From Paramecium tetraurelia (taxonomy: Eukaryota; Ciliophora; Oligohymenophorea; Peniculida; Parameciidae): 64,000 nucleotides of DNA. Position numbers and translations under genes: made by a program. This document shows, one piece after another, positions 1 to 11,515 of the stretch; the stretch's first letter is position 1; the number at the start of each line of letters is the position of its first letter. The notes under the pieces are model-generated. The model saw only the letters and a program-made list of their open reading frames with translations. It was not told the DNA's origin and ran no database searches. The DNA lies in assembly GCF_000165425.1 (NCBI RefSeq), contig NW_001799111.1:195779-259778 (forward strand), in the 5' to 3' direction.

Positions 1-1955
1 ATCACCAAATGCATTTTAATTAAATCATGATCAAAAGAGGTATATAATTAATCAAATTTTATTAGATACAATGAATTGAAAGAGACTTAAAGTCAAGCTG
101 AAATCAAATTGATTGGAATATGGAAAGATGCCCCATGAAAATATTAACAATTATAATAAGCAGTTGTCTTGTAAGGAGGAAAATAGACATATTAAGCCAA
201 AATTATCGAAGTCCATTCAGGAGATCAATTGACGGTCATGAATGTCAACAATAGATAATAATCAAGAGTGTTATTGGCATCAGTCAAGGCTCCAAAATAT
301 TCATTAAAGGAGACTTAACCATTTGGATATGAAGCTAAAGAATTTGTTAGAAAACATGCTATTGGTAAAACAGTTAAAGTGGAAGTTGAATACGAGAAGA
401 AAATTAAACCAAAGGATATTGAAGGATTAGCTGATGAAGATGATAAGAAAAAGTTATAATAAGAATTGAATATGATCTTCGTTAACATTATATTAACAGA
501 AGATGGAGACTAAAATTTAGCAGCTTTAGTTGTAGGAGCAGGATATGCAACTGTTCAACCTCCAAGAGGAGATGATGGAGTTTCTAGATATATTGATGAA
601 TTAACAGGTGCTTAAGAATCTGCAAGTAAGGCTAAAAAGGGACTTCATGGTAAACCAGTTTAATTGCCTAAAACTACTGATTTATCTGTTAATCCTAATT
701 TATAAAGATCTAGAGATGCCTTCGATTCTTTAAGAACATTAAGAAAACTATCTGGAGTTGTTGAATTAGTGTTGAATGGATCAAGATTAAAATTGAAATT
801 CCATGAATAAAACTTCACATCTATTGTTGTACTTGCTGGAGTCAAATGTTTACCAAACGAGTAAAATCTACCAGAATTTTAAAAATTCTCAAATATTGCT
901 TTGTAATATGTCAAAGAAAATGCTCTTCAAAGAGATGTTGATATCGAATTGACATCCATCGATAAAAAGGGTATCTTCCACGGACATGTTTTCATTGGCA
1001 AATAAAGAACCAACTTAGGATTAACACTTCTTGAATTAGGATTAGCAGTTACATTTAACCCAGTTGCTAATAGTCATGCATATCAAGCATTATTTGCTGA
1101 TGCTGAATCAAAGGCTAAATTAAAGAGAGAAGGTTTATGGGATATCAAAGGATTAGATTTAACTATTGTAAAGGGTGATGATGATGTACCTGTTAGATCT
1201 GAAATCAAACTGTTGAATGGAGAAGTAATTTATAAACTTATCATTTTAGTTGAAAAAACTTATATTGGTTGAAATCGCAGATAGCAATACTCTTTACTTC
1301 TAAGACCCAACAGATAAATTGTTAGGATAAATTGAAAAGAGTCTTGGATCATTTACAGCTACTGAAGCTAATAAATTGATTCCACCTTTCAAAAAGGGAT
1401 TACTTTGTGTTGCTAAATTCTCTGTTGATGGCAACTGGTATAGAGCTAAAATTACAAGAGAATTAAAGAATAGATTTGAAGTCTTATTTGTTGATTATGG
1501 AAATGTTGATATTGTCTCACAAAATGATATCAGAAAACTTCCTGAAAATTTGGCTGCATTACCTCCTTAAGCTATTAGATGTAGTTTAGCCTATATTAAT
1601 GGACCTACTATAAGTCATGAGTTAGGCAATAAAGTATTTATTTTGAGTAATTTCAAGGTTGGACAATTCATCAGAGACTAAATCTTCGAAAAGGAAGTCG
1701 TTGTTTCTTTTGAGTATTAGGATGATGTTAGCAAAGGAGTCATTGCCTATTTGACCAAAGAGAATCAACCCAATAAATCACTTAACATTCTTTTGTTATC
1801 TTAAGGTTTTGCAAAGCTTGATAAAACAGTAAATGAATGATTTTAATTTGTAGGCTCCTCCTTTACCATAAAAATTAGAGGAATGGCTTAAGGCAAGTCA
1901 AGATGCTGAAAATAATAGCAAGGGATTGTGGAATTACGATGAGGAAACTGAGTGA
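1..1955 (+). CDS. SND1: Tudor-SN (SND1-like) protein, 5' end outside window
   Basis: This is the C-terminal part (about 620 residues) of a Tudor staphylococcal-nuclease protein, a family with roles in RNA metabolism and RISC or stress-granule complexes. Visible in order are the end of SN domain 2 (ending GIWKDAP), SN3, SN4 (GVVELVLNGSRLKLKF), a Tudor domain (FCVAKF-type start GLLCVAKFSVDGNWYRAKI, then VLFVDYGN) and the C-terminal half SN5. Introns are inferred at 40-65 (26 nt), 1225-1249 (25 nt) and 1829-1853 (25 nt); each restores the frame. The stop TGA is at 1953-1955. An in-frame TGA at 136-138 lies between SN2 and SN3 with homologous sequence on both sides and no usable splice sites, so the gene may be damaged, or the base may be a sequence error. 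The family assignment is secure. Confidence 0.9.
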
Positions 1956-1987
1956 TGAATTGTATTTTAAAATAATATAATAAATTT

Positions 1988-2871
1988 ATGTAAATAACAC
2001 CTAAAGCTATAACAGCACTTTCTAAATTATTGTCTTAGAATTCCTCAAATAATGTAAGAATTTTATGATTTAGTAAGAAATAAAGTTAAAATGATTCAAA
2101 GCCCAAATCGAATCAGAATAGTAAGAATTGTAGATCGATTAATAAAAATGAATTCAAAAATTTCATCTCTAAACCATCTTTATCAAACGAACCCAATTAC
2201 AGTGTTAAAAATGAATTGATATCCGTGCTCAACAGTAGCAAAGAGAAATCAATCAAATCAACTTTAAAACCTCATCATAGTCTAAATTATCTTTTATTGT
2301 CATAATAACAACTATCTGCGAGAAATAGTTTTCAAAAAAAGAGACCTCCTTAAATTAATGTTGAAGAAAGCACCGACATTTAGAAGCATCCTTAGAGTGC
2401 AAAGAATGTCAATTAAATGAGTCCTTTGCATTATTGTCCTAATTAGAAATCGCAATAATCTTAAAAATCAATCAAATATCCTAAAGGTATGAATGTGTTT
2501 AGCTCATTAAATGAAATATTAGGGCAATATGTGCAAAAGAGGAATTATTAAAAATGTAATTTACAATACTTTAATTAGAGGCTGGAACTGGAGAAGGTAC
2601 AAAGTTAGTTGTATGCAGATCAGCAAGAAACCAAGAATAAAAATAAGAAAAACAAATATATCTATCTGAAAATAAATAATAACAATCTCATTCATAATAT
2701 TTTGATTCATAATAATTGAACAAATTATATTTGTATGCAGCTCAAATTTTGAAGGCATACTAAACCAAAGAAATGATTTGGAAACAATAAAAAAAAAGTT
2801 TGAGAAGTGAAATTGTATTTCTAAAATAATTACTATAACAATAATAAGAATAGTAATAAAATCATGAGTGA
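1988..2871 (+). CDS. Q-rich coiled-coil protein, unknown function
   Basis: I do not recognise this gene. The model gives about 279 residues starting MQITPKAITALSKLL, with a Ser/Asn/Lys-rich middle and a C-terminal coiled coil ending in a glutamine-rich stretch (LKQLLQQQQEQQQNHE). A 24-nt intron at 2054-2077 is needed to avoid an early TGA. A second, tentative 20-nt intron at 2604-2623 joins the LELEKVQ segment to the following Gln-rich frame; without it the frame ends at 2717-2719. The start lies 32 bp after the Tudor-SN stop on the same strand. Which 3' splice sites are used is uncertain. Confidence 0.6.
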
Positions 2872-3018
2872 TATTCATTTCTTTTGTAATTTCAATCAAA
2901 TTTATAATAAATTTACTAATTATTGATACTTATGTGAATGTCATTGGGATCTTCCAATTAAGTATTATAATTGAATTATTAAATATTATGATCATTATGA
3001 CGTCAACACATTAAAGAA

Positions 3019-4370
3019 ATGGAAGAAATTATCTTTCACCTAACCATTATTTTAATGAAATATATTTTGTTATTGCTGACTATTGGACTGATTCAAGTAA
3101 ATGCTGTAAATTGGGCATTATTGGTCTCAGGTTCAAATGCATTCTACAACTATCGACATCAAGCTGATGTTTGCCATTCATACAAGACATTAATTAGAAA
3201 TGGTTATAATCCTGAGAATGTGATTGTTTTTGCATATGATGATATAGCTTAGAACAGATAAAACATCTACAAAGGAGCTATCTATAATTAACCTAACGAA
3301 GATGGATTTTCAGAAAATGTTTATGATGGTTGTGTTATTGATTACTCTAAGACTGATGTCAATCCAGCAAACTTTCTCAATGTTTTGAAAGGAAATTATG
3401 ATCATTTGCCAGATGGTCATAAGTTCATCAACTCCACAAGAGAAGACAACATTTTTGTTTATTTCTCAGATCACGGATCTCCAGGTTTAATAGCCTTCCC
3501 AACATCTTACCTCTATGAATAAGAATTATTAGAAACCTTTTAATACATGTATGAGAATGATAGATACAACAAGCTTGTATTCTATTTGGAAACATGCGAA
3601 TCTGGATCCATGTTTGTCAATCTACCAACAAATCATAGAATTTATGCTTTGTCAGCTGCCAATCCATATGAATCATCTTGGGGTACTTATTGTCCACCCG
3701 ATGATATTGTCAATGGAAAGAGTCTAGGAACTTGTTTGGGAGATGAATTTTCAGTCACTTTCTTAGAAAATGTGGATATTGGTGATTTTTCATAGTCTCT
3801 CCAAGAACATTTTGAATTTATCAGAGATAATACATTGAAATCAAATGTCATGTAATGGGGTGATGTCTCATTTACCAGTGATACAATTAAAGATTTCTTT
3901 TGGGGACGTAGATTCTAAGAGAAAAGAAAGATGTGCTCTAAAGATGCCTTTTTCATGAATGACGAGGTATTTAAATAATTATAAAAAATATAGAATGTTT
4001 CAAGATGGGATTCAAGAGACAATAAATTGTTATTCTATTAAAATAGATACAATCAGACAGGTGATTTGGAAGACTTCATTGAATTAGAAAATGAAATCAA
4101 ATCAAGAGCATACTTTGACACAATCGTATATCTCATTATTTATTTTAGTTTGGTGAATTACAAAAATCATTGAAATTGAAAGGAGATTATCACTTTGCCT
4201 TAAACTAGAAGTGTCTTAAGTCTGCTATTGAAATATTTGAAGACAAATGCACAAAGTTAACTGATTATGGTCTTAAATATGTTAAATTGTTTGGAGAGAT
4301 GTGTGATAGCACAAACTTACTTCAAGTCCAATTAAATATGATAGTATCAACTTTATGTATGACAGAATGA
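3019..4370 (+). CDS. legumain-like cysteine protease (peptidase family C13)
   Basis: This encodes an asparaginyl endopeptidase-type protease of 442 residues. The catalytic His is in [10 protein letters not shown] and the catalytic Cys in [10 protein letters not shown], both in the spacing typical of family C13; the N-terminal [20 protein letters not shown] is also characteristic. The second methionine (3055) begins a standard hydrophobic signal peptide ([17 protein letters not shown]), so it is the likelier start, and the enzyme is predicted to enter the lysosomal or secretory pathway. A 23-nt intron at 4126-4148 separates the last exon. The C-terminal part carries several cysteines, as in the legumain prodomain. 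Substrate is not predictable. Confidence 0.92.
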
Positions 4371-4471
4371 TTTATCTATATAAATAACAAAAATATTTCC
4401 ATATTTTATTTTAACTAAAATAAAGAATATAGACTATAATATAATATTATAATAAAAATTAATATTGCAAC

Positions 4472-7400
4472 ATGTATGTCATATACTTTATGTTAGGCAA
4501 AGAAAAAATTAATAGGAACAATCTAAGAATTCGAATTAGCAATAACAGGAAATCAATTTTAATTAGTTACCACATTTTAAGGAAGATGTTAATTATGATG
4601 GTGAAATAATGTAAAATAATAGTTAATCCTTGTAAGAGGAAATAAGCAAAGAGGAAGTAGATGAAACAGAAATAATGCGAAGTAGATAATTTTAAATTTT
4701 CAGAAAATCTGTCTTACATAAACCAGCTGCTATTGTGTAAATTATTCTTTGAATATTTAGAAAATATAAATCCCAAATTGTGAATTCAGATGATGAGGAT
4801 GACAATTAAGTTAAAAATGATAAATTAGATGAGAATTAGGATGAAGATGATGATGAGGAAACTGAAGTTAAGGTATGGACTGCAAAAAAGTAAATCCCCA
4901 ATAATCCTAAGAATGAATAAATTTAGGAAAAAAAGGTTGAAAAAGAAGAAGAAATGGATAATTTGAAGCCATTAGATTTTGAAGAGGTTTTAAAATAGAG
5001 TTAAATAAATTACAGTCTAAACCGATAAAACCATTAGAAGGATAAATAAATTAAAAAGTCATCCTTTGGAGCTGTGTTAATTACTCAAGTGGATTCTGAA
5101 GATGAATAATCCAATAAAGACGAGCTTGCAGATGAAGTAATTTCTGAGATTGGGGCCATCCATGAATAAGCTAATGAAGTAACAGCTGAAAACAGAATTA
5201 TGATGAGTGTCATGCAAACAAAATTTACTTAATCCATATAAAAACAACTTAAAATGCAAAAATCTCTTAATAACTCATCCAAAAGTAATTAGCAGGATGA
5301 TATATTTAAATCGAAAATTGTTTTCATCAATTAGACACCAGTAATTATAAGAGAAGACGATCTTTATATTCGTAAAGTCAGAAGAATTCAAAATTAGTTT
5401 AGATATGTCAAACCTTATAAAAAACTTAGGAAATAACATAGGTATAGAGTAAATGTGATAAATGAATTAATATAAACAGAAAATAAATATGTAAATGATT
5501 TACTTGTAATTAAAGAGAATATTTAATAACCTCTTCTAAGAATAATAGACAACCAAGATCATGTAAAGTTTATGTTTAATTTGGATAGTATTTATTACTT
5601 TAACTTTGAGTTTTTGAAAATTCTTAAAAAAAAAGAGAAGATTTTTAAAGAAAAACCTTATGATAAAATTATGGATTAGATCACTGTTTTATTGGCAGGT
5701 TTCAAATTTTATTATGATTACTGTAAGGAATTTGATGCTTCTAAAAAAATGAGAGATAATTATGCCAACACAAATTAGGTCTATAAAAAATTTTTCATGG
5801 ATCTCAAAAAAAACAATCCATAACTCAGCAATTTAGATGTTGAAAGCTATTTAATTAAACCTGTCTAACGATTACCGAAATATATATTATTATATAAAGA
5901 TTTATTAAAACACACTAGTAAAGATCATCCGGATTTCTAAAATATTGAATAATGCTTGAAGTTTTTTGAAGAAATTAATGATAAAAATAACAATGAAATG
6001 AAGATTTATTTAGAATAATTAAAAATAATAGAACTATAAAATTAATTTAGCCAATATGTTAAAATTGCTGAACCTAATAGAGTCTATTGTTTTGAAGAAT
6101 TTTGCTCCATTTATACGGACAAAAAAGAGAACAGTATCATTATGTATGCATTTAATAACCTATTATTATTTGCTTAAAAGAAGTTAAATGGATAGCAGAC
6201 CTACACTTTTCATATTCAACTAACTTATCAATCTTATGTTAAAGATAAAGAAGATACAAATTATTTTGAACACTTTTTTGAAGTTGTTAATAAGACAGAA
6301 TCTATAATCATAATTAATTAGGATAAAGAATCTAAATAATAATTAATGAATAAAATGTAGGATATCATTCAAAAATTGAAATAAAAACAAACAAACATGG
6401 AATAATTAAAAAAAACTGTTAGTTTAGTATCCGTACCTAGTGATCCTTTGAAAGAAGAATAAAAATTAGAGTATGAAATAAAAGTAGTTATTATTGGAAC
6501 AGAAACAAGAAATAACAAACCAAATCCATATACAGTTTATATTGTATAGATATACATTTTAGAATGTCAAATAAAAATATTTGTAAGATACAGTTAAATA
6601 GTTTCTCTACAATCGATTGTCAATAAATTTGATACAAGTTTAAAAGTACCAGTATTTTCAACATTAAATTGGTTTCATTCAAATGATTCAAAAGTTATAG
6701 AAGAAAGAAAAATATTAATTGAGAAATTCTTATCATCCGTGTTGAATTCCTTTAAATGTCAAAACAATATTGAATATTAGAAATAGGTTTTAGAACTATT
6801 AAGTTTAAGTTAGGATTTCTTCTAGATTCCTATTAAAAAGAATATGGCTTCTTAAGTTAAATTAGGGGAGGAAGACATGATGAAAATGATATTATAAAGT
6901 CAATTTTCTGGTAGCATTCAACCTAATCTACTTTAATCAATGATAATGAATAGATAATCAACAAACATCCTCTAAGCAGCAAAAGCATAAAATTAGAGAT
7001 CAAGTCTATTAAATTTAGAAAACGATAATTCAGTTGTAATTGGACCGACTGCTAACAAATAACCATATTTTATAGATGTAAGTTTAATGGATGGTCGTAC
7101 AATTACTGTTGGATTTAAAAAGCAAACCTTAACATTATTTATTAAAAATGAAGTTGCCAAATTTATTGGATTAAGATAATGGCTTGATTTTAGATTGTTT
7201 ATTGTAGATTGGAATAAAGATTAAAGAGTTATAGATGACGACGAAACAATGTCATCGATATTGGATGCTCATAAAAATCAAAATAATGGTTTGATGAATG
7301 CATTTAAGAAGTTATTTACCCATGAATAAAAATTCTAATTTATCTTTAGAAAATACTTCTTCTTGTCTTAGAAATAGGAAGAAGCTGATTACAAACAAGA

Positions 7401-8265
7401 CGAATAAAGACTCAGGTATATGGTATATGATTTAATTTGGGAAACAAGAAACGAAAAATTTTAATTCAATTTCAATGAGTTTTGTTTGTTAACTGCTTTA
7501 TTCTTCTATTCTACAAATACAAGCCAAGATTAGCTTTCAACTCTCTTAACTAAAACAATACCCAAGAATACTTTATAAAGTAAAAAAGAAGAAATTTGGC
7601 TAAAAGAAGTGGTTAATAATATCAATACATTATAATAATAATTAAAGTTAGTTTAAAAAGAGAATTATTAATTATCAATTAATTAAAACAAAAAGTTGCA
7701 TACCTCTATAACAGGAATAGCCTAATTAATTATTATGAATTTCTTTAAAAACAATTAACTTTATGGAATGTCTTTATTTTTTGTAGAATGTAACAGGGAA
7801 ACTATTTCAATATTATAGAAGAAGTTTAACCTATAAGTTAAGAGTAATAATATCTTTGTTGGATTGAATTACAATGGATTTCATCTCCTGAAACCAGAAA
7901 ACAAGACTGTAGTTTATACATGTCAATATGGAAAGCTCTTTGAGATGAAGGCATGTACAACAGAGTTTTGTTGCACTATTAACAATTCCAAGTTAAACTT
8001 TAAAACCTAATTTCCTTTTGAAGTAAATTATTTAAATAATCTAATAGATAAAATCTTTGATTTTGGAGTATTAGTAATTATAAGAATTTACAAAATAATT
8101 AGCATATGGAGTCAGCTGAAAAAAGATTATTATAAATTCGCTAAATTAATTAACTTAATCAATCATTTTAGTCTCTTAAAAATATATCTCCCATTAAATA
8201 TTTTATTAAAATTATAAAAATCAATCACAGATTTTTCATTTAATAATTTTGTTCATTGTGTTTGA
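4472..8265 (+). CDS. DH-PH-PX-FERM multidomain Rho guanine-nucleotide exchange factor
   Basis: This large protein of about 1248 residues has an acidic N-terminus, then a Dbl-homology domain (INELIQTENKYVNDLL near residue 315; YLIKPVQRLPKYILLYKDLL near 460), a PH-like region, a PX-like domain (IFVRYSQIVSLQSIV; KVIEERKILIEKFL) and a C-terminal FERM region (PYFIDVSLMDGRTITVGF onwards). DH domains activate Rho-family GTPases; PX and FERM suggest phosphoinositide membrane targeting. One intron at 4737-4760 (24 nt) is clear. The start is unusual: no in-frame ATG exists before 4609 unless a 23-nt intron (4474-4496) is removed, which creates an ATG by joining AT to G. The 3' end is uncertain: unspliced reading stops at 8263-8265 and overlaps the convergent kinase gene, while a 29-nt intron at 8074-8102 would give a different tail. 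Confidence 0.8.
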
Positions 8266-9463
8266 AATAAACTATATTGAACTATTTGGAGTAGATTAAG
8301 TCTTAAAAAGTGATTTACTGAGATTTCCATTTTTTGGGGTGTTACTTAAAAAAATGGATGTAGTTTAATTACAATTAAATGTATTTCTATACCAATTCTT
8401 TACATCAAAAGAGTCATCATCTATCATATTTTAAATTAATTAAAGGACCTACGTACTTGTTGGTCTATCTAAAGGATTTTATTTAACTAAAATTTTCGTC
8501 AAGTCAAATAGTCTACCCTATTCTTTTATGAGAAACGAGCCATTTTTTTTTTTTTTTTAAACTTCCTTTGAGGAATCTGTTTCAAATAAACTTTTAAAGG
8601 TTAGTAGTTTGTATAGTACACATCCGGCACTAAAAACATCAACTTTAGAATCATATTGATTTTTATTTCCTACATTCTACAGGATTTCAGGAGCACAATA
8701 GCCTGGAGTGCCACATTTTGGATGGTTCTTTAATTAATCTCCATCAAAGCAAGCCAATCCAAAATCAATTATTTTCAATACTCCATCATTCTAAAGTATT
8801 AAATTAGCCAATTTTATATCTCTATGAATTATGTTGTTCTTATGAGTAAAACTTAAGCCTTCAAATAATTGCTATACTAAGTATGTTATGGTTACCTTGA
8901 GCAAATCTAATAGTGAATTATCTTACATCTGAGACCAATCTTTAGATAACTATTTTAGGTTTTTCCCATCAATAAACTCAGTCACTAGAGAATATGTAGA
9001 ATTAGTTTTAAAAACTTCATATAATTTCAAAATATTAGGGTGATCTAGGCTTCTCAAAATTGTAATCTCATTCATAATTTATTTCAACAAGTATTTGCTA
9101 GAAACCGTCAGAGCTTTGATGGCAAATTTATTTTCTGTTGTAAAATTGAATTACAGAGACACCTTAATTATTAATAATCTTACTGATCCAAATGCTCCTT
9201 TATCTAAATATAGTAAAAATTTATAATGGATCAAAAGAGATTTAAAAAGGAGGATTTTTCCAAGTTGAAATTTCAGCTCAGTTATATGACTTTTATTGCC
9301 ATAGAATTCCTTTAACTTATTTCTGTAAGGAAATAGAAAACCAACTAATTAGTGATTTCTTATAATCCACTCAAATTCAGTTTCAGGAGTTAATTGTAAA
9401 ACATATTTTGGTTACTTAAAATCATTTTCCTTTGATATAAAATTTATAACTTACAGAGCTCAT
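8236..9463 (-). CDS. serine/threonine protein kinase
   Basis: This encodes a kinase of about 393 residues with all core motifs: glycine loop KGAFGSV, FAIKAL (VAIK lysine), catalytic loop IIHRDIKLANLIL, DFG in IIDFGLACF, activation-loop end CGTPGYCAPEIL and the VDVFSAGCVLYKLL helix. After a short first exon (MSS) an intron at 9430-9454 (25 nt) is removed. A second 21-nt intron inside the glycine-rich loop gives the textbook spacing to FAIK. The 110-residue N-terminal segment before the kinase domain is unassigned. The activation-loop CGTPGY suggests a CAMK- or AGC-like group member. The C-terminus overlaps the 3' end of the upstream convergent gene by up to 30 bp. Confidence 0.9.
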
Positions 9464-10100
9464 TATGATAAATTCTTTTTCTAGTTTCAAATGATAAAAT
9501 CTATCAATAAAATAGTGTTTTCTAATGACAGTAAAGTGTAAAATTTATTAAGCATTTTATTTTAAATTGAATTGCATTTATTATGATTAATAAATTATTA
9601 AAAGTCAAATTATTTTTAAGATAAAATTTAAGTAGTTTATTTGATAGAGATAGACTAAGCAATTAATATTATTGAAAATTTTATTAATTTAAAGCACTCA
9701 ATCCGACATATTCTCAAATTATCAATGAAATCTTTTCAAATTTAAAGATCTATCAATATTAAATTGTTTAGTAAAAATTAGGATAAAAAAAACTATAATA
9801 TAGGCAATTATCAAATTTTCCAATTTTTAGATTTATTATCATATTTGACGTTTAAACCCCTAGATTTATTATCCTTAAAGAAATAATATTATATCCAAGA
9901 ATTCTCACTTGAGATTAAATTAATACAAATAGAAATTTCTCTAATTAAGATTTATTTTTTCTTTAAATAGATTTCATTCTATTTTTCTTGAAACTATATT
10001 CGAAAACAACAAGTTTTTTTAATAAAATAATCATAACTGTATATTTAAAGGGAATTCAAGAATAAATTATAAATAATTGTATTAATTTATATATCAACTT
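9464..10100. other. intergenic AT-rich spacer
   Basis: This spacer lies between the kinase start and the 3' end of the polyQ zinc-finger gene. Neither strand shows a convincing coding frame or RNA gene. It should hold the promoter of the minus-strand kinase. Confidence 0.5.
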
Positions 10101-10583
10101 TCAAAATATGGTACATTCTTTATTCTTAATCATCTGTTCTTAACAATTTTGGCAAATATCAAAATCACATTGCTAGCAGCATTAAGTTTTGCTATTTGGC
10201 ATCTCTGATCCACTTTATCCACAAACATCACATACATAGTTTACACCTTTTCTAGCTTCCATTTTATGACCAGTTGGACAATAGGAAGGATAACTTTTTC
10301 CTTTGCACATGTTATCTGGTGGAGCACAAATTAAGCAATAATATTCAGAACAAGCTTCACAAACGTATCTGCAAATCTGATTTTTTAAACAATTATTGCA
10401 AATTTATCTACTAGCATCAATACCTGGAGTTAACCAAAAACGTAATAAATGTTTTTATCTACACATTTTATCTTTGCTAATTTCTCCCAATTTTCCACAA
10501 GTTTTAAAAATTGGATTTTGTTTCAAAATAAGTGGAGGTTTTTAAATATATTGCTACTACTATTATTGCTATTATTGCTATTA

Positions 10584-10672
<89 letters not shown>

Positions 10673-11493
10673 GTTATTGTTATTACTGTTACTATTGTTA
10701 TTGTTATTATTATATTACAGATTTCTAAGATGATTTATACAATGAATTTAAGATTATGGAATCATGAGGCTTCTCAGTTTTAATAGATGAAATACTATTT
10801 ATCTATTACTATTATTATTCTAAAATGATTTATGATGATTTAATAGCTGAAGTAAATAATTATGTTTATTCTTCCAGCTTATTTTCAAGTTCATTTATTT
10901 TAATTTATGAATGTTATTTCACCTAAGATAACTCTAATGATAAATTTGTAACTAAGTTGACTAATGTTTCAAAACAGTTATGTGCCTCTCTTTATTCTTT
11001 TAATACTTTTTATTTGCACTATTTGCAACTTACATGTAATATAAAATTGCATTGTTCTTGCTAAAATTTAAACAATTTAATACGTGATTTTCTAACTCTT
11101 TTGCTTATCCTTCCCATTCACATTTTTCACAACACCTGACAGGGATAAATTAGCATTTCTGTATATGCGAAAGAATTTGATCCATTTTCAAATCCTCCTA
11201 GCAGCCAAATTTCTTGTATTTACAAAACAATTTAATTTCTTGAAGTTTTGATCTAATCACTCTGTGGGCTGTCTTTAATTCAAAAGGTTCTTTGCATTTA
11301 TTAGGACAACTTAGAATATTTATTTATGGTGATACATATCATTTTTATTTTTCCAATCCAGAGAACATTGATTACAAAAGAGAGATTCACATTTTTAACA
11401 TTCAACAGGATTAATAGCTAATTAATAACAGATACCACAAAGATATGATTCGTCAATCTCTTAAGCTATTATAAAATCTTCTCTTGAAATCAT
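10101..11493 (-). CDS. RING / TRAF-type zinc-finger protein with 54-residue polyglutamine tract
   Basis: This encodes 447 residues. The N-terminus is a RING finger (LCGICYQLAI, ECQKCESLFCNQC, then CPNKC), followed by TRAF-type zinc fingers (FCKYKKFGCQED...HIQKC; CCEKCEWEG...ENH; SCKQCKQK...HNCFE), a coiled coil, an uninterrupted run of 54 Gln codons (10551-10712) and a C-terminal Cys-rich pair of zinc-binding modules (YVCEACSEYYCLIC; CDVCGQSG...CDFDICQNC). Introns at 11310-11335 (26 nt) and 11061-11083 (23 nt) are needed to keep the RING and TRAF cysteine spacing. RING-TRAF proteins usually act as E3 ubiquitin ligases, so that is the inferred role. Only 22 bp separate its start from the stop of the next minus-strand kinase gene. 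Confidence 0.88.
10551..10712 (-). repeat. polyglutamine-coding trinucleotide repeat (54 codons)
   Basis: On the plus strand this is a TTA-dominated repeat with interspersed TTG, CTA and CTG. Read on the minus strand in frame it is TAA, CAA, TAG and CAG, every one a glutamine codon in code 6. The pure TAA core should be prone to length change by slippage. Confidence 0.95.
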
Positions 11494-11515
11494 AAATTAT
11501 TTTTATAAATAATAT

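Noticed and set aside
119-153. Retained internal eliminated sequence as cause of the TGA at 136
   Set aside because: TA-bounded segments that keep the frame would also delete the conserved GIWKD of the SN domain, so this does not explain the TGA.
2561-2899. Ile/Phe-rich minus-strand frame
   Set aside because: It is antisense to the C-terminus of the Q-rich coiled-coil gene and has no membrane-protein features beyond composition.
10449-10783. Plus-strand frames of polyleucine and polyisoleucine
   Set aside because: They are the antisense shadows of the polyglutamine repeat in the minus-strand RING-TRAF gene.
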